Source: Hungatella effluvii
Lineage (GTDB): Bacteria; Bacillota; Clostridia; Lachnospirales; Lachnospiraceae
Length of the DNA stretch: 64,000 nt
Assembly: GCF_003201875.1 (NCBI RefSeq)
Contig: NZ_QJKD01000001.1
Coordinates: 704,079-768,078, forward strand
Reading direction: 5' to 3'
Below, piece after piece: positions 24,165 to 33,520 of the stretch. The number at the start of each line of letters is the position of its first letter. Position 1 is the first letter of the stretch. The position numbers and the translations under genes were made by a program. The notes under the pieces were generated by a model. The model did no database searches, was not told where the DNA came from, and worked only from the letters and a program-made list of their open reading frames with translations.

Positions 24165-25004
24165 TCACCCTTTTCTCGCTGCCGCCATCACCAGATGCTT
24201 CGCAAGCACGGCCGTCGTTACCGCGCCGATGCCTCCCGGAACCGGCGTCGCCATGGAAGCGGTTCCTTCCAGCGTCTCGAAATCCACATCTCCGCAGAGT
24301 TTTCCGTTCTCATCCACATTGATGCCCACATCGATCACCACCGCGTCTTTTCCCACGCTCTCTTTATCAAGCATCTTTGCCCGGCCCGCTGCCGCCACCA
24401 GAATTTCGGCGTTCCGGCAGGTCTCTCTTAGATTCACAGTCCGTGTGTGGCAGATGGTAACTGTGGCATTTTCTTTCAACAGAAGCATGGACAGCGGTTT
24501 CCCGACGACCATGCTGCGGCCCACGATCACCGCCCGCTTTCCGCTGATCGGAATCTCAAAGGCTTTTAATGTCTCCACCACCGCCTCCGCGGTACATGGC
24601 GCATACCCCGAGCTGTCCCCGGCAAACACCTTTGCGATATTTTCCGGTGATATTCCGTCTAAATCCTTTTCCGGATCGATCATGCGCTCAATCTCTCTCT
24701 CGTGGATCTGCTTCGGCAGCGGACGGAGCAGGAGAATCCCATCGACCTCCGGATCCCCGTTGATCTTCTGGAACTCCGCCTTAAACGCCTCATCACCAAT
24801 GTCCGCGGGATAGGCATAGACTTCAGCGGAAAGGCCAAATGCCGCCATCTTCTTCACCGCCCCCCGCTCATACGACAAATCGTCCGGATTCTCACCCACA
24901 CGGACGATGGCAAGCTTCGGTATCCTGCCGCCGCACTGTTTCAGCATCTCCGCTGTCTGTTCCTTTATCTTTGCAGAAACCTCTGCACCTTTTAATGTAA
25001 TCAT
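24165..25004 (-). CDS. folD: Methylene-THF dehydrogenase / methenyl-THF cyclohydrolase
   Basis: 279 residues, normal length. Catalytic Tyr and Lys regions are in DDLSYERGAVKKMAAFGL and DGILLLRPLPKQI, where typical FolD has S-x-x-Y-x-x-x-K and D-G-I-L-V-Q-L-P-L-P (here RPLP). The NAD(P) domain has VVGRSMVVGKPLSMLLL and PGGIGAVTTAVL near the end. It interconverts 5,10-methylene- and 10-formyl-tetrahydrofolate. It follows the cyclodeaminase-like gene by 60 bp. Confidence 0.95.
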   Translation of the reverse strand: MITLKGAEVSAKIKEQTAEMLKQCGGRIPKLAIVRVGENPDDLSYERGAVKKMAAFGLSAEVYAYPADIGDEAFKAEFQKINGDPEVDGILLLRPLPKQIHEREIERMIDPEKDLDGISPENIAKVFAGDSSGYAPCTAEAVVETLKAFEIPISGKRAVIVGRSMVVGKPLSMLLLKENATVTICHTRTVNLRETCRNAEILVAAAGRAKMLDKESVGKDAVVIDVGINVDENGKLCGDVDFETLEGTASMATPVPGGIGAVTTAVLAKHLVMAAARKG

Positions 25005-25064
25005 CCGTTTAATCCTCTCATTCCCGCGCTGTCAGTCTGTATCTTCCTTTTCTGGCGGCACGTC

Positions 25065-25691
25065 TCAGCGCAGCGCGTTTTCCACCTTATGATAGACCGC
25101 ATCTGCCGCTGCTGTCCCGGACCGCATCATCTCGTCTGCATGCCGGTTCAGTTCCTCTGCCTTCTCCCTGTCTTTCATGGATTTCGTATTGATCCATACG
25201 TTCATGACAGCGCCGGTTAAGGCCGTTCTGATAAACTGCACGCCCACGCCCACGTCGCTGACCGCCATCCGGCTCCCCTTTTCCGCCAGAATATCCATGA
25301 TATCCAGAGCCTTCCGCGCATCTTCCATCACGTGAAGCGGAACGAGACTCGCCGTCAGGAGATGGCCCTCCAGCACTTCGGCCTTTCGTTTTTTCTCCTC
25401 ATCCGTAGTACCTGGCAGACCGTAGGCTGCAGCCAGAGGTGCGAACACCCGCGCATCCTCGTCGGCCAGATGAAGAAACTCTGCTTTCAGAGTTTCCAGC
25501 TGCTCTAAAAGCTCCTTCATCTCCTCCTCCACGTCCGCATATTTTTTCTTGCCGAGAGTCAGATTAATCACCATCTGCCCCAAAGATACCCCTGCTGCAC
25601 CGCCCAGCGCAGCCGCACCGCCGCCGCCGGGAGTCGGTTTCTTCGATGATAATTCCGCCAGAAATTCTTCTGTCACCATTTCCTTTATCAT
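25065..25691 (-). CDS. Cyclodeaminase/cyclohydrolase family protein (FTCD_C)
   Basis: 208 residues from the ATG at 25691 with GGAGG upstream. It opens with the family signature EFLAELSSKKPTPGGGGAAALGGAAG and a K-K-Y/E-rich helix. The domain is that of formimidoyl-tetrahydrofolate cyclodeaminase, which yields methenyl-THF and ammonia. The operon position directly before folD fits a folate one-carbon role. The single-domain form is common in Firmicutes. Confidence 0.92.
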   Translation of the reverse strand: MIKEMVTEEFLAELSSKKPTPGGGGAAALGGAAGVSLGQMVINLTLGKKKYADVEEEMKELLEQLETLKAEFLHLADEDARVFAPLAAAYGLPGTTDEEKKRKAEVLEGHLLTASLVPLHVMEDARKALDIMDILAEKGSRMAVSDVGVGVQFIRTALTGAVMNVWINTKSMKDREKAEELNRHADEMMRSGTAAADAVYHKVENALR

Positions 25692-25760
25692 AATTTCCTC
25701 CATTCCTGTGTGCTTCACCAAGTGTTTCCAGTATACCATAATCAGGAAATTCGTGAAAGG

Positions 25761-26291
25761 CTATTTTTCCATGCTCTCATTCAGAGACGTAATCCATGCT
25801 TCGATCGCCTCCGCCAGGATATACTGCTGCTGCAAAACAGCCATGCCCGTTTCCGGTATCCCCGGTGTATTTCCCTTTCGGTCAATATTCTCTTCCAGAT
25901 ACGCCTTCAGGATCTTCACATTGCTCTCGATCCTGCTTAAGCATTCCTGCTGTTTTTCCTGAGACAGGCTGGTTAAATTTACGATTACCGCATTGAAATC
26001 CAAAAATATATGGATCGGGCCGGACGCGATCTCCAGCATAAGCTTTTCGAATTCCTGCTCTCCGGCTTCGGTCAGGGTATAGACCGCCTTCTCCGCCATT
26101 TTCCCCTCTTTCACCATGCTGCTCTGGATATAGCCCTTCTCTTCCAGCTGAATTACTTTTTTATAGATGGAAGGCGTACTGATTTTCACCCACCGCGAGA
26201 TATTGCGGTATTCCACCAGCTTCTGAATATCATAGGCACTTAAGGATTCCTTCTTCAGAATTCCCAATACGATCAGATCTATGGTCGCCAT
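25761..26291 (-). CDS. PadR-family transcriptional regulator
   Basis: 176 residues. The ATG at 26291 is preferred because GGAGG lies 5 nt upstream; the ATG just before is too close. The N-terminal winged helix starts MATIDLIVLGILKKESLSAYDI and includes STPSIYKKVIQLEEKGYI and the wing AVYTLTEAGEQEFE; the C-terminal half is the helical dimerisation part (Vir-type). It is divergent from a MATE exporter and very likely represses it through the paired dyads in the intergenic region. Confidence 0.93.
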   Translation of the reverse strand: MATIDLIVLGILKKESLSAYDIQKLVEYRNISRWVKISTPSIYKKVIQLEEKGYIQSSMVKEGKMAEKAVYTLTEAGEQEFEKLMLEIASGPIHIFLDFNAVIVNLTSLSQEKQQECLSRIESNVKILKAYLEENIDRKGNTPGIPETGMAVLQQQYILAEAIEAWITSLNESMEK

Positions 26292-26311
26292 CATGTCCTC
26301 CTTATTTCCGC

Positions 26312-26397
26312 TTGACATATACTATAAATTATAGTACTATGTCTTCACGGCCGCATTTACTATACTTTATAGTACTATATTTTACATTTTGTGTCAA
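26312..26397. promoter_or_regulatory. Face-to-face PadR/MATE promoters with twin operators
   Basis: Plus promoter: TTGACA 26312-26317, 17 bp, TACTAT 26335-26340. Minus promoter: TTGACA (26397-26392), 17 bp, TACTAT (26374-26369). The dyad ACTATAAATTATAGT (26321-26335, perfect) and ACTATACTTTATAGT (26359-26373, one mismatched pair) are 38 bp apart, and each overlaps a -10 box. This is a textbook arrangement for coupled repression of regulator and exporter. Confidence 0.75.
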
Positions 26398-26415
26398 TAG
26401 AAGGGAGAATGAATC

Positions 26416-27768
26416 ATGAATGAACGTAACAGTAAAATGGAACTGCTAGGCAGCGCTCCAATACCAAAAGCGCTTTTAGCAATGGGGCTTCCCACTATGA
26501 TCGGCATGATGATCAATGCGCTTTACAATCTGGTGGACGCCTACTTTGTCGGAGGGCTGGGAACCAGCCAGATGGGGGCGATCTCTGTCGCATTTCCCCT
26601 GGGACAGGTTGTCGTGGGACTGGGCCTGCTATTTGGAAATGGTGCCGCCTCCTATATCTCCCGATTGCTTGGTCACGGGGAAACGGAGACTGCGGACCGG
26701 GTTGCCAGCACGGCGCTTTTCAGCAGCATCTCCGTCGGCGCAGCTATAATTATCTGCACGATCCTCTTTCTAAGACCGATCCTGCGGCTCCTGGGCGCTA
26801 CGGAAAGCATTCTTCCCTATGCGGAAATCTACGCAGGCATTTACGTCGTCTCGTCCATCTTCAATATTTTCAATGTCACCATGAACAATATCGTAACCAG
26901 CGAGGGGGCCGCAAAGACCACGATGTGTGCGCTTCTGACAGGCGCTGTGTTAAATATGGTTCTGGATCCTGTTTTCATCTACGTCTTACACCTGGGAGTC
27001 GCCGGCGCCGCAATTGCCACAGCCATCTCCCAGATCGTTTCCACGGCAGTTTATCTCTGCTATGTGTTCAGAAAAAAGAGTGTCTTCAGCTTCAGCATAA
27101 AAAAATGCTGCTTCTCATCAGAAATTATGTCAGAAATCCTTAAAATCGGAATTCCTACACTGGTTTTCCAGCTGCTGACCAGCCTCTCTGTCACCCTGAT
27201 CAACTTAAAGGCAAGACCATACGGCGATTCCGTGATTGCCGGTATGGGAGCCGTAACGAGAATTATTTCCATGGGAAGCCTGATGGTATTCGGCTTTCTG
27301 AAAGGCTTTCAGCCGATTGCCGGATACAGCTATGGGGCGAAAAAATATGACCGCCTCCATGAGGCGATCAAAACTTCTATAATATGGTCAACCATCTTCT
27401 GCGCGGTCTTCGGGTTGGGGATGGCGCTCTGTTCCACGGCCGTCGTCTCCCAGTTCACGAAAGGCGATGTGCAGATGATCGAGATCGGCCGGCGTTCGCT
27501 GGCGGCAAACGGTATTTCTTTTCTGCTCTTCGGTTTCTATACCGTCTATTCTTCCCTGTTCCTCTCTCTGGGAAAAGCGAAAGAAGGCTTTATACTCGGT
27601 GCCTGCAGACAGGGAATCTGCTTTGTGCCTGTCATACTGCTTCTCCCATTCCTCTGGGGAATAAACGGCATTCTCTACGCCCAGCCGGCTGCAGATATTA
27701 TCTCTGCCATAATCACCGTGTTTATGGCGGTGCGGCTCCACAGGGAACTGAACAGAGCAAGGCCTTAG
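26416..27768 (+). CDS. MATE-family efflux transporter
   Basis: 450 residues, 12 predicted spans in two homologous halves. The N-terminal segment LLAMGLPTMIGMMINALYNLVDAYFVGGLG and the second-half FGFLKGFQPIAGYSYGAKKYDRL are typical of the DinF/NorM-related clostridial group. It exports cationic drugs or toxins using a sodium or proton gradient. GGGAGAATG lies upstream. Control by the divergent PadR protein is likely. A 12-bp hairpin follows at 27789-27843. Confidence 0.95.
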   Translation: MNERNSKMELLGSAPIPKALLAMGLPTMIGMMINALYNLVDAYFVGGLGTSQMGAISVAFPLGQVVVGLGLLFGNGAASYISRLLGHGETETADRVASTALFSSISVGAAIIICTILFLRPILRLLGATESILPYAEIYAGIYVVSSIFNIFNVTMNNIVTSEGAAKTTMCALLTGAVLNMVLDPVFIYVLHLGVAGAAIATAISQIVSTAVYLCYVFRKKSVFSFSIKKCCFSSEIMSEILKIGIPTLVFQLLTSLSVTLINLKARPYGDSVIAGMGAVTRIISMGSLMVFGFLKGFQPIAGYSYGAKKYDRLHEAIKTSIIWSTIFCAVFGLGMALCSTAVVSQFTKGDVQMIEIGRRSLAANGISFLLFGFYTVYSSLFLSLGKAKEGFILGACRQGICFVPVILLLPFLWGINGILYAQPAADIISAIITVFMAVRLHRELNRARP

Positions 27769-27788
27769 CTTTTGTATCTACACGCAGA

Positions 27789-27843
27789 GCAGAATGCCGG
27801 GAAGCCATAGAACGATTCGATTCTGGCGCCACCGGCATTCTGC
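27789..27843. terminator. Hairpin between MATE and the AraC-HD gene
   Basis: GCAGAATGCCGG at 27789-27800 pairs perfectly with 27832-27843 around a 31-nt loop. A weak T-rich stretch follows on the plus strand. Probably the end of the MATE transcript. Confidence 0.5.
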
Positions 27844-27932
27844 CTGCTTCAATTTTCCCGTCCTGCACTGCCCCATGGATTTATTCCCGCGGGCAGCCAG
27901 CCCGGTACCATGACTCCGTGTGCATCACAACA

Positions 27933-28856
27933 CTACTTTTTCAAATATCTTTCTGCCAGATCGTCAAACTCCATACGGCATTTTACCTTTCCGCACTCCG
28001 CAGCCATGGGGCCGAATACTTCCAGAGTCATTTTCGCACGCTCCTTCCATGTGGCCGGATCGACGAAATCAATGGTTCTCATATTGTGAAGCCGGTCGGC
28101 CAGCGCGATTAAGACCACCCGCTCATCACAGCTTACGTATTTATCAAATGCTCTGTATTCCTTCAGAATCTCATTCATGGCCGGTGTGACAGCCGGGTCA
28201 GACAGATACGTTTCCGGCTCATCTGCCATTTCCCAGATATCATGAAGCAGACCGGCACAGACCGTGTCCTCATCGGCCCCCATATCCGCCAGAATCAGTG
28301 CGGTATTAAGGGGATGCGTCACATAGTCGTCCCCCGAACGGCGTTTTTTCCCTTCGTAAACCCGTTCGGCCAGCTCGTAAACGGCCTCCAGATGTTTTTT
28401 CTCATACTCCGTTCCGGCTTCGTACAGCACCTCAAAAAGCAGTGCATAAATTTCGTTTGGCAGTGCGTGAACCGGCGTTTCTCTCAGATAAAGTCCCATA
28501 TTCTCCCAGTCTCCTTTCTCTAAAGCCTCTCCGACATGAAATGCACGGAGGAGTGCGGGAGAATACCCAAATTGTGCACGAAAGGCCCTGGTGAAGCCGC
28601 TGTGCGTCTCATAACCGTAATCCAGCGCGGTATCCAGGATTTTTCGCCCTTCCCGTATTTCCCTGGCCGCTCCGAACAGGCGCTGCTGTTTTACGTAGTC
28701 CATCAGGGTAACCCCCATCTCCTCCCGGAACATCCGGGAAAAATGGAAGGCCGAATACCCGAACTGTTCTGCCAGCCCCTGTACCGACAGCGGCTCCTTC
28801 GCATGCGACCGGATATATAATGCGCACTCCATAAGGATATCTTTCTGTCCCAACAC
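27933..28856 (-). CDS. AraC-type DNA-binding domain fused to a SpoT/MESH1-like HD domain
   Basis: About 307 residues. Residues ~10-108 are an AraC HTH pair (LSVQGLAEQFGYSAFHFSRMF; DTALDYGYETHSGFTRAFRAQFGYSP). From ~150 the sequence matches (p)ppGpp hydrolase HD domains: H183 in HPLNTALILADMGAD, HD at 207-208 in CAGLLHD, E211 and D256-R-L-H-N-M-R-T. The second acidic residue of the usual HD-x-x-ED motif is Met212, so hydrolase activity may be altered. No synthetase or TGS/ACT domain. The start is unclear: frame opens at GTG 28862 with AAGGAAG too close; GTG 28856 or TTG 28853 have better spacing. Numbering here counts from 28862. Confidence 0.85.
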   Translation of the reverse strand: MLGQKDILMECALYIRSHAKEPLSVQGLAEQFGYSAFHFSRMFREEMGVTLMDYVKQQRLFGAAREIREGRKILDTALDYGYETHSGFTRAFRAQFGYSPALLRAFHVGEALEKGDWENMGLYLRETPVHALPNEIYALLFEVLYEAGTEYEKKHLEAVYELAERVYEGKKRRSGDDYVTHPLNTALILADMGADEDTVCAGLLHDIWEMADEPETYLSDPAVTPAMNEILKEYRAFDKYVSCDERVVLIALADRLHNMRTIDFVDPATWKERAKMTLEVFGPMAAECGKVKCRMEFDDLAERYLKK

Positions 28857-29085
28857 TCTCACTTCCTTTTCTCGTGTCCCACGTGGTAGCTTTATTATAC
28901 CCGATCGATCCGGCCGGCGCTGTTCCGCGATTGCTGAAATCTTTATCGCATCATGCGATTCCTGTATTTTTTTTAGTCCCTGTTCCTATTCCATTGATTT
29001 CCTGTTCTTCTTCTGATATACTCATCTCGGTTTCAGGAAGCTCTGCCTGAAAACTACAAAACAAAGAGAATGGGACACGATAACA

Positions 29086-30720
29086 ATGATTAAGAATTAC
29101 GTATCACAACTAAAATCTGAATTTCAAAACTACAATGGCGCTGACTGCATGAAAGATCTGATGGCCGGGCTTACGGTCGCGGCGGTTGCACTGCCTCTGG
29201 CGCTTGCCTTTGGCGTAAGCAGCGGATCCACAGCCGCGGCCGGCCTCGTTACCGCCATTATTGCAGGTCTCGTCATCGGCGCACTTTCCGGCGGATATTA
29301 CCAGATATCCGGTCCTACGGGCGCCATGGCCGCCATTTTAATTTCCATAATCGCCCAGTATGGAATGCAGGGCGTTTTCACTGCGACACTGATCGCCGGG
29401 ATTCTGCTGGTTCTGTGCGGGATCTTTCATATCGGCAGGCTGACAAGCTTCATTCCTGCACCTGTTATCACTGGCTTTACATCCGGTATTGCCGTCATCA
29501 TCGCACTGGGACAGATCGACAACTTCTTTGGAGTTACCTCCGAGGGCTCCAGCGCCGTCGTGAAACTCCTAAGCTATGGACATCTGGGCTTCCCTGTCAA
29601 TATACAGGCGGCGGGCCTGGGATTCTTCGTTGTCCTGTTTATGGTTTTCTTTCCTAAGAAATGGAACGCGGTGGTTCCCGCCTCTTTTTTGAGCATTATT
29701 CTTGCGACCATTCTGTCCGTAAGCCTGAAGCTTGACATCCAGACTGTCGGCGCCATCCCGAAAACACTCTTTCTGGACACCCGGTTAGATTTAGCTGCCA
29801 TTACGCCTGCAAATCTCAGCGGATTAATCGGACCAGCCGTCAGTATCGCCATGCTGGGAATGATCGAAAGTCTTTTGTGCGGAGCCAGTGCCGGTAAAAT
29901 GGCAAATGTCAGGCTGAACAGTGACCAGGAGCTGGTAGCACAGGGAATCGGCAATATCATCCTTCCATTTTTCGGTGGAATCCCCGCCACAGCGGCCATC
30001 GCTCGTACCAGCGTCGCATGGAAATCCGGCGCCCGCACAAGGCTTACCGGTATCTTCCATGCGCTGGGGCTCCTGGCCTTCATGTTTATCCTCGGACCCG
30101 TGATGGCAAAAATCCCGCTGTCCGCCCTCGCCGGCGTGCTGATGGTCACCGCTTTTCGCATGAACGACTGGCAGGAAATCAGGTATATTTTCTCCCATCA
30201 TTTCAAGGGAGCCGCCGCCAAATACATCATCACCATGGCTGCCACAATCGTATTTGACTTGACAACCGCAATCCTGATCGGCGTCGTCACCGCATTGGTT
30301 CTCCTCGTCAGCCGGCTGGCAAACATCGAGATAAATTATGAAAAGGTGGATATGGACCGGGTCCGCAGCACAGATGCGGCTCTTGCAAAGGAATACGACA
30401 ACGCAGTCGTCGCCTATCTGACCGGCGCTGTCATCTTTGCCAATACTCAGGCAATCGAAGAAATAGATGCCTGTACGAAAGACTATGACACAGTGCTGCT
30501 GTCCATGCGCGGCGTTTCCTATATGGATATCTCAGGAGCGATTGCATTTATGCACGTCCTGTCAGATTTACAGGCAAAGGGAAAACGCATTCTTTTATGC
30601 GGCGTTCCAGGCAGCACAATGGCGATGCTGAAACGCTCTGATATCTATGATATGATTGGTGAAGAGAACTTTTACTGGAGCGTGGAAAAAGCGATTTTAC
30701 ATAGGGAAGGCTTACATTGA
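29086..30720 (+). CDS. SulP-family anion transporter with STAS domain
   Basis: 544 residues. Membrane part (~25-410) with LMAGLTVAAVALPLALAFGVSSG, QISGPTGAMAAILISII and FGGIPATAAIARTSVAWKSGARTRL, characteristic of SLC26/SulP proteins. C-terminal STAS domain ~430-544 (VVAYLTGAVIFANTQAIEEID ... LLSMRGVSYMDISGAIAF). The family carries sulfate, bicarbonate or dicarboxylates; the substrate cannot be fixed. Its stop codon lies within an 8-bp terminator hairpin. Confidence 0.94.
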   Translation: MIKNYVSQLKSEFQNYNGADCMKDLMAGLTVAAVALPLALAFGVSSGSTAAAGLVTAIIAGLVIGALSGGYYQISGPTGAMAAILISIIAQYGMQGVFTATLIAGILLVLCGIFHIGRLTSFIPAPVITGFTSGIAVIIALGQIDNFFGVTSEGSSAVVKLLSYGHLGFPVNIQAAGLGFFVVLFMVFFPKKWNAVVPASFLSIILATILSVSLKLDIQTVGAIPKTLFLDTRLDLAAITPANLSGLIGPAVSIAMLGMIESLLCGASAGKMANVRLNSDQELVAQGIGNIILPFFGGIPATAAIARTSVAWKSGARTRLTGIFHALGLLAFMFILGPVMAKIPLSALAGVLMVTAFRMNDWQEIRYIFSHHFKGAAAKYIITMAATIVFDLTTAILIGVVTALVLLVSRLANIEINYEKVDMDRVRSTDAALAKEYDNAVVAYLTGAVIFANTQAIEEIDACTKDYDTVLLSMRGVSYMDISGAIAFMHVLSDLQAKGKRILLCGVPGSTMAMLKRSDIYDMIGEENFYWSVEKAILHREGLH

Positions 30721-30727
30721 GCCTTCC
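30705..30727 (+). terminator. Terminator overlapping the SulP stop codon
   Basis: GGAAGGCT and AGCCTTCC form an 8-bp stem with a 7-nt loop that includes the TGA stop, followed by TTATCTTTAT. Confidence 0.7.
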
Positions 30728-30733
30728 TTATCT

Positions 30734-32068
30734 TTATGCTTCTTTGCCTTTATGCTTTCTGTTCTCTCTGATTACTCCTTCCATTTCTCCTACCGCAAAT
30801 AATGGGAGGTTAAGCAGCCTTTCTTCTGCGCGGTAATCTGCCATGGACACACGCAGGGCCAGTTCCGGCAAAAATTTCTCCCTGTATGTTTTCAGACTCT
30901 TTGCCCTTAAATTAACTTCTGCTTTCACTTCCAACGGCACAACGGTTTCTCCATTATCGACGAGAAAATCGATTTCACAGGAACCACGATCATTTGTATA
31001 GTAGTAAATATTCAAATTCGGAATCGCTGCAAGCTGCTGCATTACATACTGTTCGGTCAAAGCACCTTTAAACTCTGCAAACAACTCATTTCCGTCAAGC
31101 AGGGTTCTCTGCCCCAGGCCAGTCATACAGCCCAGCAGACCTACATCTAACATAAAAAGCTTAAATGCCTTCAAATCCTCATAGGCCTTCAGTGGAAGAC
31201 CGGGCTTTGTGACACGGCTCACTTTATGAATAAGGCCGCAGTCAGAAAGCCACATAATCGCAGTTTCATAATCTTTTGCCCGCCCTCCTTCCCGGACAAG
31301 TCCATAAACAAATTTTTTATTTTCCTTTGCCAGCTGAGACGGTATGCTGTTCCAGATCATACGGATTTTTGGCACAATTTCATTGGGCGCGTGTTTGGAA
31401 AAGTCCTGTTCATAAGCAGTCAGAATAAGCTGCTGCACCCTTCTCACCTCACTAAAATCCTTATTTTCGGAAAAATGTAAAACGGCCTCAGGCATTCCGC
31501 CCACAAAATAATAATACTTCAGGGCATCGATAAAAGTCTGCTTAAATGCTGTAATCATAGAAAAATCATGAGAGGACAGCAATTCGGCAAAACGGCCGCT
31601 GCCCTCTGCCATTAAAAATTCTTTAAATGACAGCGGATACAGTTTTAAAAAATCCACTTTACCTACCGGAAATGATGTTCCGCCGTGTAATGCTATTCCC
31701 AGCAAAGAGCCTGCGCAGATAATGTGGTACTGTGGTGCGTTTTCACAGAAATATTTGAGGCTGGCGAGGGCCTTCGGAACTTCCTGTATTTCATCAAAGA
31801 TAAGCAATGTATTAGATGGTTCTATCTTCCTTCCGGCATAAAGTTCCAGCCCCAGTATCAGACGGTCAGTATTTAAATCTTCTGCAAATAACGCCGCCAT
31901 TCTGGAGTTAGAGTCAAAGTTAATGTAGACGGTATCCTGATAAGCCTCTTTTCCAAATTCTTTCATCAGCCATGTTTTTCCAACCTGGCGCGCCCCCTCG
32001 ATCACTAACGGCTTCCGGTATTTATTTTTTTTCCATTGATAAAGACTTTCTATTGCCTCACGGTACAT
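30734..32068 (-). CDS. AAA_14 / DUF4143 ATPase
   Basis: 444 residues. Walker A GARQVGKT near residue 25, Walker B LLIFDEIQEV, and an arginine-containing DYETAIMWLSDCGLIHKV winged-helix part before the C-terminal DUF4143 region, which has a PD-(D/E)XK-like IDFLVDNGETVVPLEVKAE. This is the widespread bacterial family of stand-alone ATPases, often in variable gene islands. Function is uncertain; no partner gene is seen. GGAGG lies upstream. Confidence 0.93.
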   Translation of the reverse strand: MYREAIESLYQWKKNKYRKPLVIEGARQVGKTWLMKEFGKEAYQDTVYINFDSNSRMAALFAEDLNTDRLILGLELYAGRKIEPSNTLLIFDEIQEVPKALASLKYFCENAPQYHIICAGSLLGIALHGGTSFPVGKVDFLKLYPLSFKEFLMAEGSGRFAELLSSHDFSMITAFKQTFIDALKYYYFVGGMPEAVLHFSENKDFSEVRRVQQLILTAYEQDFSKHAPNEIVPKIRMIWNSIPSQLAKENKKFVYGLVREGGRAKDYETAIMWLSDCGLIHKVSRVTKPGLPLKAYEDLKAFKLFMLDVGLLGCMTGLGQRTLLDGNELFAEFKGALTEQYVMQQLAAIPNLNIYYYTNDRGSCEIDFLVDNGETVVPLEVKAEVNLRAKSLKTYREKFLPELALRVSMADYRAEERLLNLPLFAVGEMEGVIRENRKHKGKEA

Positions 32069-32249
32069 AAGTTCCTCCTATGAAAAATTCGATATCTACT
32101 TAATAAGTATACCCGTTTTTACAAAAAATGCAACGTAACAAAGATACTTTTAACATTTATATCTATGTATTTTTGAATATAGTCACACTTTTTACAGTCA
32201 TCTTTATAAGATTTTAATACCAAAAACAGTGGAATGGATGCTTACCATA

Positions 32250-32308
32250 AAAATGAAACGTGATTGGCGAACACATATTTTTTGTGTCCGGCAATCACGT
32301 TTCATTTT
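32250..32308 (-). terminator. Terminator of the arginine operon
   Basis: AAAATGAAACGTGATTG pairs with its exact complement at 32292-32308 around a 25-nt loop that itself pairs in part (ACACA/TGTGT). It lies 4 bp after the argD stop, with T-rich sequence on the minus strand after the stem. Confidence 0.8.
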
Positions 32309-32311
32309 CTT

Positions 32312-33520
32312 CTATTCCAACACAGCCGTCAGCCGCCTGACCATCTCATCCACATGCTCTCTCTCTATAATAAGCGGCGGTACAAATCGAATAATATTGC
32401 TTCCCGCGCTGATTAACACCAGTTTTTCTTCGAGAAGCGCCTTCTGTACGATGGGACCGACAGGCATTTGGAACTCCAGCCCCTGCATCAGCCCCCTGCC
32501 TCGGTGGCCGGTAATGCAGTCAAACTGTGCAGCCAGTTCTTCCAGCTTCTCCCACAGATAGCCGCCCACTGAATTCACGTGATCTACAATCCCGCGTTCT
32601 TCGAAAATACTTAACACCGCGCTGGCCGCCGCCGTTACCAGCGGATTTCCTCCATAGGTGGTGCCGTGGTCTCCCGGGACCATAGCCGAAGCCGCTTTTC
32701 CGGAAGCCAGAAATGCGCCCACCGGAACGCCGTTTCCAAGCGCCTTGGCCACAGTCATGACATCCGGCTTCACACCGTACTGCTGCCATGCAAACATGGA
32801 ACCGGTACGACCCATACCGCACTGGATCTCGTCGAGGATCAGCAGCATGTCGTGTTCATCACACAGCGCACGGACTCCCTTTAAGAATTCCTCTTCCGCG
32901 GGATAAATGCCTCCCTCACCCTGAACGGTCTCCATAATAACCGCGCACGTATTCTCATGAATCAGCGCCTTCACGCTGTCCAGATCGTTGAAATCAGCGA
33001 ATTTGATCCCCGGGATCAGCGGCTTAAACGGCTCCTGGTAATGGTCATTTCCTGTGACAGACAAGGCCCCCAGGCTTCTTCCGTGGAAGGAATGGCGCAT
33101 GGCAATGATCTCGTGGACACAGCCCTCTCCCCGCTTCTCTTCGGCCGCCTTATTGTAGGCGTACCTTCTGGCAATTTTCAGAGCGCCCTCAATGGCTTCG
33201 GTCCCGCTGTTGGTAAAGAACACCTTATCCATGCCGGAAGCCGTCAGGAGCTTTTCTCCCGCTTCGATGGAAGGCACATTATAAAATAAATTAGAGGTGT
33301 GCAGAAGCTTATCTACCTGGGCCTTCACCGCCTCATTGTACTGTTTATCGTTATATCCCAGTCCCATAACCGCGATGCCCGCTCCGAAATCGAGATATTC
33401 TTCCCCTTCCGTATCGTAAAGAGACACACCGTCCCCATGGTCAAAAATGACCGGATACCGGTTATACGTCTTATAAAATTCCTGTTCCGCCTTTTGAATA
33501 TATTCCTGTTTATTCGGCAT
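32312..33520 (-). CDS. argD: Acetylornithine aminotransferase
   Basis: 402 residues from the ATG at 33520, which overlaps the argB stop by 11 bp. Class III aminotransferase features: [43 protein letters not shown], the pyridoxal-phosphate Asp in [13 protein letters not shown] and Lys in [15 protein letters not shown]. It converts N-acetylglutamate semialdehyde to N-acetylornithine with glutamate. Last gene of the arg operon. Confidence 0.96.
   Translation of the reverse strand: MPNKQEYIQKAEQEFYKTYNRYPVIFDHGDGVSLYDTEGEEYLDFGAGIAVMGLGYNDKQYNEAVKAQVDKLLHTSNLFYNVPSIEAGEKLLTASGMDKVFFTNSGTEAIEGALKIARRYAYNKAAEEKRGEGCVHEIIAMRHSFHGRSLGALSVTGNDHYQEPFKPLIPGIKFADFNDLDSVKALIHENTCAVIMETVQGEGGIYPAEEEFLKGVRALCDEHDMLLILDEIQCGMGRTGSMFAWQQYGVKPDVMTVAKALGNGVPVGAFLASGKAASAMVPGDHGTTYGGNPLVTAAASAVLSIFEERGIVDHVNSVGGYLWEKLEELAAQFDCITGHRGRGLMQGLEFQMPVGPIVQKALLEEKLVLISAGSNIIRFVPPLIIEREHVDEMVRRLTAVLE

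Noticed and set aside
30734..32068. AAA_14/DUF4143 ATPase as a defence system
   Set aside because: No nuclease, methylase or other defence gene accompanies it; the family is widespread outside defence islands.
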